From Myotis daubentonii (lineage: Eukaryota > Chordata > Mammalia > Chiroptera > Vespertilionidae): a stretch of DNA of 64,000 nucleotides. Made by a program: the position numbers and the translations under genes. Of this stretch, positions 49,801 through 55,800 are shown piece after piece. Numbering within the stretch: position 1 is the first letter of the stretch; each line of letters opens with the position of its first letter. The stretch lies in contig NC_081849.1 of assembly GCF_963259705.1 (NCBI RefSeq), positions 61,042,093 to 61,106,092 on the forward strand, written 5' to 3'. Below the pieces are notes generated by a model that worked only from the letters and a program-made list of their open reading frames with translations, was not told the origin of the DNA and did no database searches.

Positions 49801-52800
49801 TTTTTTCACTTAGCTTAAATATGCATTTATGGCTCCTCCATGTCTTTCCATGGCTTGGTAGCTTCTTTCTTTTTTATCACTGAATCATAGTCATGGTAGG
49901 GATGTGCCACAGTTTGTTTATCCAGTCACCTATGGAAGGGCACCTTGGTAGCTGCCACATTTTGGCAATTATGAATATACTGTTATAAATATTTATGTGC
50001 ATATAAGCTTTTTCATAATAATCGCCACCATCATCAACAATGACATACATGTAACAACAGCATACAGCAGTCAGTATTGCCTACTCACTTACCTGGAGTC
50101 AGCGGGGGTCGGTGAGGTGAGTGATGTTCTTGGTTGGGCTCATTCACATGTCTGTGAGTTACTGTTTGTCAGCTGGAGTTATTGGGACACGTGGCTCTGC
50201 TTCATGGGTCTTATCCATTAGCAGGGGTGTAGAATTCAGGACAAAGGTAGAACCTTAACAAGCCTATGACAGTAACTGTCACACGGCCACTTCCAGTTCA
50301 TCCTGTTGGCTGTCAAGTTACACATCCAGGCCCGGAGTCAGAGTGGACGGCACTCCAAAGTTAAATGGCAATAAGCATGGATGAAATGACAAAAATAAGG
50401 CTTTTGGGGGAAAATATACTAGTACCATTATAATTCCTATTTTTTTACAACCCTCCTTTGTGTTTTTCTTTCCAGAGACATTTCACAGTGTTTGCATTCA
50501 ACTTTCCATCCCTGGATGCTCTGAACACCATCTACAGCCACATCCTTAGTTTCCACCTCCAGCAGCAAGCATTCAGTCCATCAGTTCTCAGGAGCGGCCC
50601 CACACTGATACAGGCAGCAATCGCTGTCCATGCGATGATGGCACGTCACTTCGTACCCACGGCTGTTAGATTCCACTACCTCTTTAACCTGAGAGACCTG
50701 TCCAGCATCTTCCAGGTACCTGGATGGCTCTCTGTGATGCATCTCAGGTGGAGGAATGAATCTAGTAATATTCATGGCATTCCGTTATATAACTTAGTTT
50801 AACACTCTGCTATTTATGTGTTCTTTCTTTTTATACCATCCACTACTCTGGGAAGTAAGTATGGCGGGTTTGTTGGAGGACTTATAGGCACAAGTTCTCA
50901 GGTGCAGTATTTAGTTCCTGGGCTAGCTCTTGAAATACAGTCTTAGTTACATTCCTAAAAATGAGTATAAGATGGTAAATTTTTAAAATGTTGCTTATCA
51001 TAGAGTGAAACTACTAATATATATGTACTACTATTATACTGTTTTTTTTTTAACTCAATAAATTGCTAAATTCATCAAAGACGATCTTAAAGGAAATTAT
51101 CTTGGAATATTATCACCTCCGAATTTTTAATTTTTTAAAATTTTGCCTTCTAGGGGATTTTATTTGCATCTCCTGAATGTCTAAAGGGTTCAAACGATTT
51201 AGTACGCCTGTGGCTTCATGAATCTTCTCGTGTTTATGGAGACAAACTGGTAGACACAAAGGATTGTGATTTGTTTCAGAAAAAATTGCTGGAAACCGCC
51301 TGTAAATATTTTGAAGTAAGTGGAGGAATGTCAGAGGTCACTGTTCGCTCCGGCACTGACTGGCGTTGGGGGTGGATGGGAATAAGATGAGTAAATGCTT
51401 GCCTTGCTCAAACAGCTCTGATTCTGGAATACAATCGTTCTGTACATGGGAACGTCCCATCCACCTACCCATGGCTTGATCTGCACGCTTTTCCCTAGCT
51501 AGGCCACGCCGCCTCCAGATGGATCATTCTGGGTGGGTGGCATGACCTGTTTTCTCTTCCTCCTCCTGCAGGGTGTAGACATCCATGTCCTGCTTCAGCA
51601 GCCCCTCATCTATTGTCACTTCGCCAGTGGTGGGGGAGACCCATGCTACCTGCCAGTGAAGGACTGGGAGGGGCTGAAGGCGCTTCTCGCAGAGTCGCTG
51701 GACAACTACAATGAACTGAATGCTGCCATGCACCTCGTCTTATTTGAAGATGCCATGCACCACGTGTGAGTTGACTCGTCACAATGCTTTTTGTACAAAG
51801 TGAAAGTACCCATAGTCATTGTGTTTCAACAGGTCGTACTGAGCCCTCTGAGCTATCAGTTCTTTCTATCGTTTCCCATACAATAGAAAATGTAGTGTCT
51901 TCATAAACTGTCACTATCTTAATAATGTCTTACATGGTCCACTTCTTTCTGAAGTGTCATCACCGCCATAATTTCAACATAATCTACCCTGTTAGGTAAA
52001 ATATTAACAAGGAAGAAGACCGGTGACTCCTTCAAAGTCATAAAGTCCCTAAGTGGCAGAGACAGGATGGATGTAAACGGATTTTCACTGATTAAGCATG
52101 TTTAGGGAGTGGCTACTGAATGCTCAACAGGAACATTGCCAGTCTGTTCAGTGTTTTTGTGCAAATTAGGAAAAAGGGGGGGAAGAGCATGTTTTCTTGA
52201 CAGACAATTAGGAAAAGGCCTGTGTCCTGGTATAGAGCTTGGCTGTCAAGGCTCTCACTCACCTCCTGGACTGGGCACCTCATGCAGTGCACTGAGCACA
52301 GGGCATCTGCAGGGCCCCTGTGGTCTGATATTGTTGTAGGTACTGGGGATGGAGCAGCAAACAGTCCAGTTCGTTTTCTAGGTGCGCTTACATCTTAGCG
52401 ATTCATATGGATATGTACAAGGACATGAACAAACAAGCAGAAAAGTGTCAGAAAGTGATGTGTCACACTGAGAAGCAGGATGGGTTGACTCTGAGAAATA
52501 AAATATGTGGATTCCTAAAGAGGAACTGAGTATCTGTGTGAGGAGGTGACATTTAAGGTGAGATCAACATGATAAGCAAGAGCTGGCATGGACAGATGTG
52601 GAGGAAGAACATTCTGGGGGAAGGCAAACTTCTTGTGGGCCCAGGGCTGAACGTCCAGAAACAGGAAGAGGGTTGTCACAGCTGCAGGAAAAGCGAGGGG
52701 AGCAGTATGTGCATATATGACAAGGCTGGAGAGGCAGGAATGGGCCTCGCTTCTGCAGGGTGCTTCCTTGTAACCAGGGGAAGATGTTTTGATTTTACTT

Positions 52801-55800
52801 ATTTTATTTATTTATTTATTTATTTTAGTTTTATTGCTTAAAGTATTACAAAGGGTATTACATATGTTTCCTTTTTTTCCCCTGCCCTTGACAATCCCCT
52901 GGCCTCCCCTACCCCCCAGGGTCTTATGTCCATTGCTTATGCTTATATGCATGCATACAAGTCCTTCGGTTGATCTCTTACCCCCGCCCCCCTTCTGCCC
53001 CCCTACCCTCCCTGGCCTTCCCGCTGCAGTTTGACAGTCTGTTTGAGGCAGCTCTGCCTCTGTATCTATTTTTGTTTATAAGTTTATAATGGTCTTTATT
53101 ATGCATGAATGAGTGAGATCATGTGGTATTTTTCCTTCATTGACTGGCTTATTTCACTTAGCATAATGCTCTCCAGTTCCATCCATGCCGTTGCAAATGG
53201 TAAGAGTTCCTTCTTTTTTACAGCAGCATAGTATTCCATCGTGTAGATGTACCACAGTTTTCTAATCCATTCATCTACTGATGGGCTCTTAGGCTGTTTC
53301 CAGATCTTAGCTATGGTGAATTGTGCTGCTATGAACATAGGGGTGCATATATCCTTTCTGATTGGTGTTTCTGGTTTCTTGGGATATATTCCTAGAAGTG
53401 GGATCACAGGGTCAAATGGGAGTTCCATTTTCAGTTTTTTAAGGAAACTCCATACTGTCTTCCATAGTGGCTGCACCAGTCTGCATTCCCACCAGCAGTG
53501 CACAAGTGTTCCTTTTTCTCCACATCCTCTCCAGCACTTGTCGTTTGTTGATTTGTTGATGATAGCCAGTCTGACAGGTGTGAGATGGTACCTCATTGCT
53601 GTTTTGATTTGCATCTCTCGGATGATTAGTGACTTTGAGCATGGTTTCATATGTCTCTTGGCTTTCTGAATGTCCTCTTTTGAAAGGTGTCTATTTAGAT
53701 CCTTTGCCCATTTTTTGATTGGATTGTTCATCTTCCTTTTATTAAGCTGTATGAGTTCCCTATAAATTTTGGAGATAAGGCCCTTATCAGATATGACATT
53801 GGCAAATATGGTTTTCCACGCAGTGGGCTTTCTTGTTTTGTTGATGGTTTCTTTTGCTGTGCAGAAGCTTTTTATTTTGATGTAGTCCCATTTGTTCATT
53901 TTCTCTTTAGTTTCAAGTGCCCTAGGAGCTGTATCAGTGAAGAAATTGCTTCGGCATATATCTGAGATTTTGTTGCCTTTGGATTCTTCTAGAATTTTTA
54001 TGGTTTCCTGTCGTACATTTAAGTCCTTTATCCATTTTGAGTTTATTTTTGTGTATGGTGTAAGTTGGTGGTCTAGTTTAATTTTCTTGCATGTATCTGT
54101 CCAATTTTCCCAATGCGATTTATTGAAGAGACTATCTTGGCTCCATTGTATGTTCTTGCCTCCTTTGTCAAATGTTAATTGAGCATATTGGTTCGGGCTG
54201 ATTTCTGGGCTCTCTATTCTATTCCATTGATCTATATGTCTGTTCTTGTGCCAGTACCAGGCAGTCTTGAGAACAGTGGCTTTGTAATACTGCTTGATAT
54301 CTGGTATTGAGATCCCACCTACTTTGTTCTTTCTCAGGATTGCTGTAGCTATTCGGGGTCTTTTTTTTATTCCAGATGAATTTTTGGAGAGTTCGTTCTA
54401 GATCTGTGAAGTATGCCGTTGGTATTTTAATGGGAAGTGTGTTGAATTTATAGATTGCTTTGTGTAGTATGGACATTTTAATGATGTTGATTCTACCAAT
54501 CCATGAACACGGTATGTTCTTCCATCTGTTTATGTCTTCCTCTATCTCTTTTTTCAAAGATGTTTTGATTTTACTCTAAGTTCAGTGAGATGCTTTTGGA
54601 CAGATTTGTAGCATGGGAATGATGTGATTTATTGAAGTCTGAGCAGCTTGTCCTGGCTGCTGCTGTGTGGGATTCCATCGATTGCACTTTTGGGCCAATG
54701 CTGTTCTACTAGTCACATTCATGTCTCACTGGCTGTATTAGTTTGCTGGAGCTGCTGTAACAAAATGTTGCAAACTGGGAGGTTTAGAAAAGTAAATGTT
54801 TATTGTCTCACAGTTCTGGAGGCAAAGAGTGTGAAATCAAAGTGTCAGAAGGGTCAGAATTCTCTCCTAGCTTCTGGTAGTTCCTTGGCTTAACTCCAGT
54901 CCTCACGTGGCGTTCTCCCTCTGTGTGTCTGTGTCCAAATTCCCTTTTATAAGGACACCGGTTGTACTGGATAAGGGGCCCACCCTACTCTAGAATGATA
55001 TCATCTGAACCAGTTACTTCTGGAATGACCCCGTTTTCATATAAGCTTATGTTCTGAGGTACAGCTTTAACATATGAGTTGGAGGGGATACCATTCAGTT
55101 AATAACACTGGTCTTTTTAGTAAGTGGTACTTGGGCAAAGATTAAAATAATGAAATCGTGATTAAAAGTCAGTCAAGAAAGAAGGAAGTATGTGAGGAAG
55201 GACATCCAAACAGACCAAAACATGTGGGGAATTCAATTTTTGAAAAGATCTACTCTTTAAAATGCTTAGCCCAAAGTGCCTAAGAAAAATTGTGAGGCCT
55301 CCGCATTATAAGCATGCTAAGTATTGATTGTTTTATCGATCCCTTTGCAGTTGTAACACCCTGATTACCCAATTTTAGTTGGAATCTATGACCATGGTGG
55401 TAGCTACATTACTAGTAACTCTGTGTCTGGTGGGGCAGGTCTACACTGACTGTTTGAATGCCTGGGCTCAGGTGAGAGGGGGCTCAGGCGAGAGGGACCT
55501 CCCGCTGAGGCTGTGGGAGTCTTCATGTAACCCTTCCACAGGGAGCGCTCAGGGGCCTGAAACGGAAGGCTGTTTCTTTGATCAGGGAATCTGAGCTCGA
55601 AGCTGACTCCCTGAGTCAGAGGTGGCTTCGGAGTGTGTCCTCGGGTGTGGTAGAAAGGGCCGTGGCTGCTTAGAGAGTCCGGTAAGGTACAAACCTCAAA
55701 GCGTACACTGAAATGACATGAAAACCCTCTTAGTAATTTGGGGTTTCACTCGTGTCAGAGCAATTTTACAGCTTTCCCAAGGTGGTTTTGTTGTGTGGTC

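Larger units (their letters stand above)
45717..50475 (+). other. Intron 20 by exon count (between visible exons 20 and 21), 4.8 kb nested transposon array
   Basis: An old L1 is split by Helitron sequence, and the first Helitron is split by a provirus; the parts are listed separately. In 49990-50475 I see only unique-looking sequence before the acceptor ttccag. Confidence 0.8.

Noticed and set aside
53247..53669. 140-codon + strand ORF
   Set aside because: It lies opposite the readable L1 ORF2 fragment and is its shadow.
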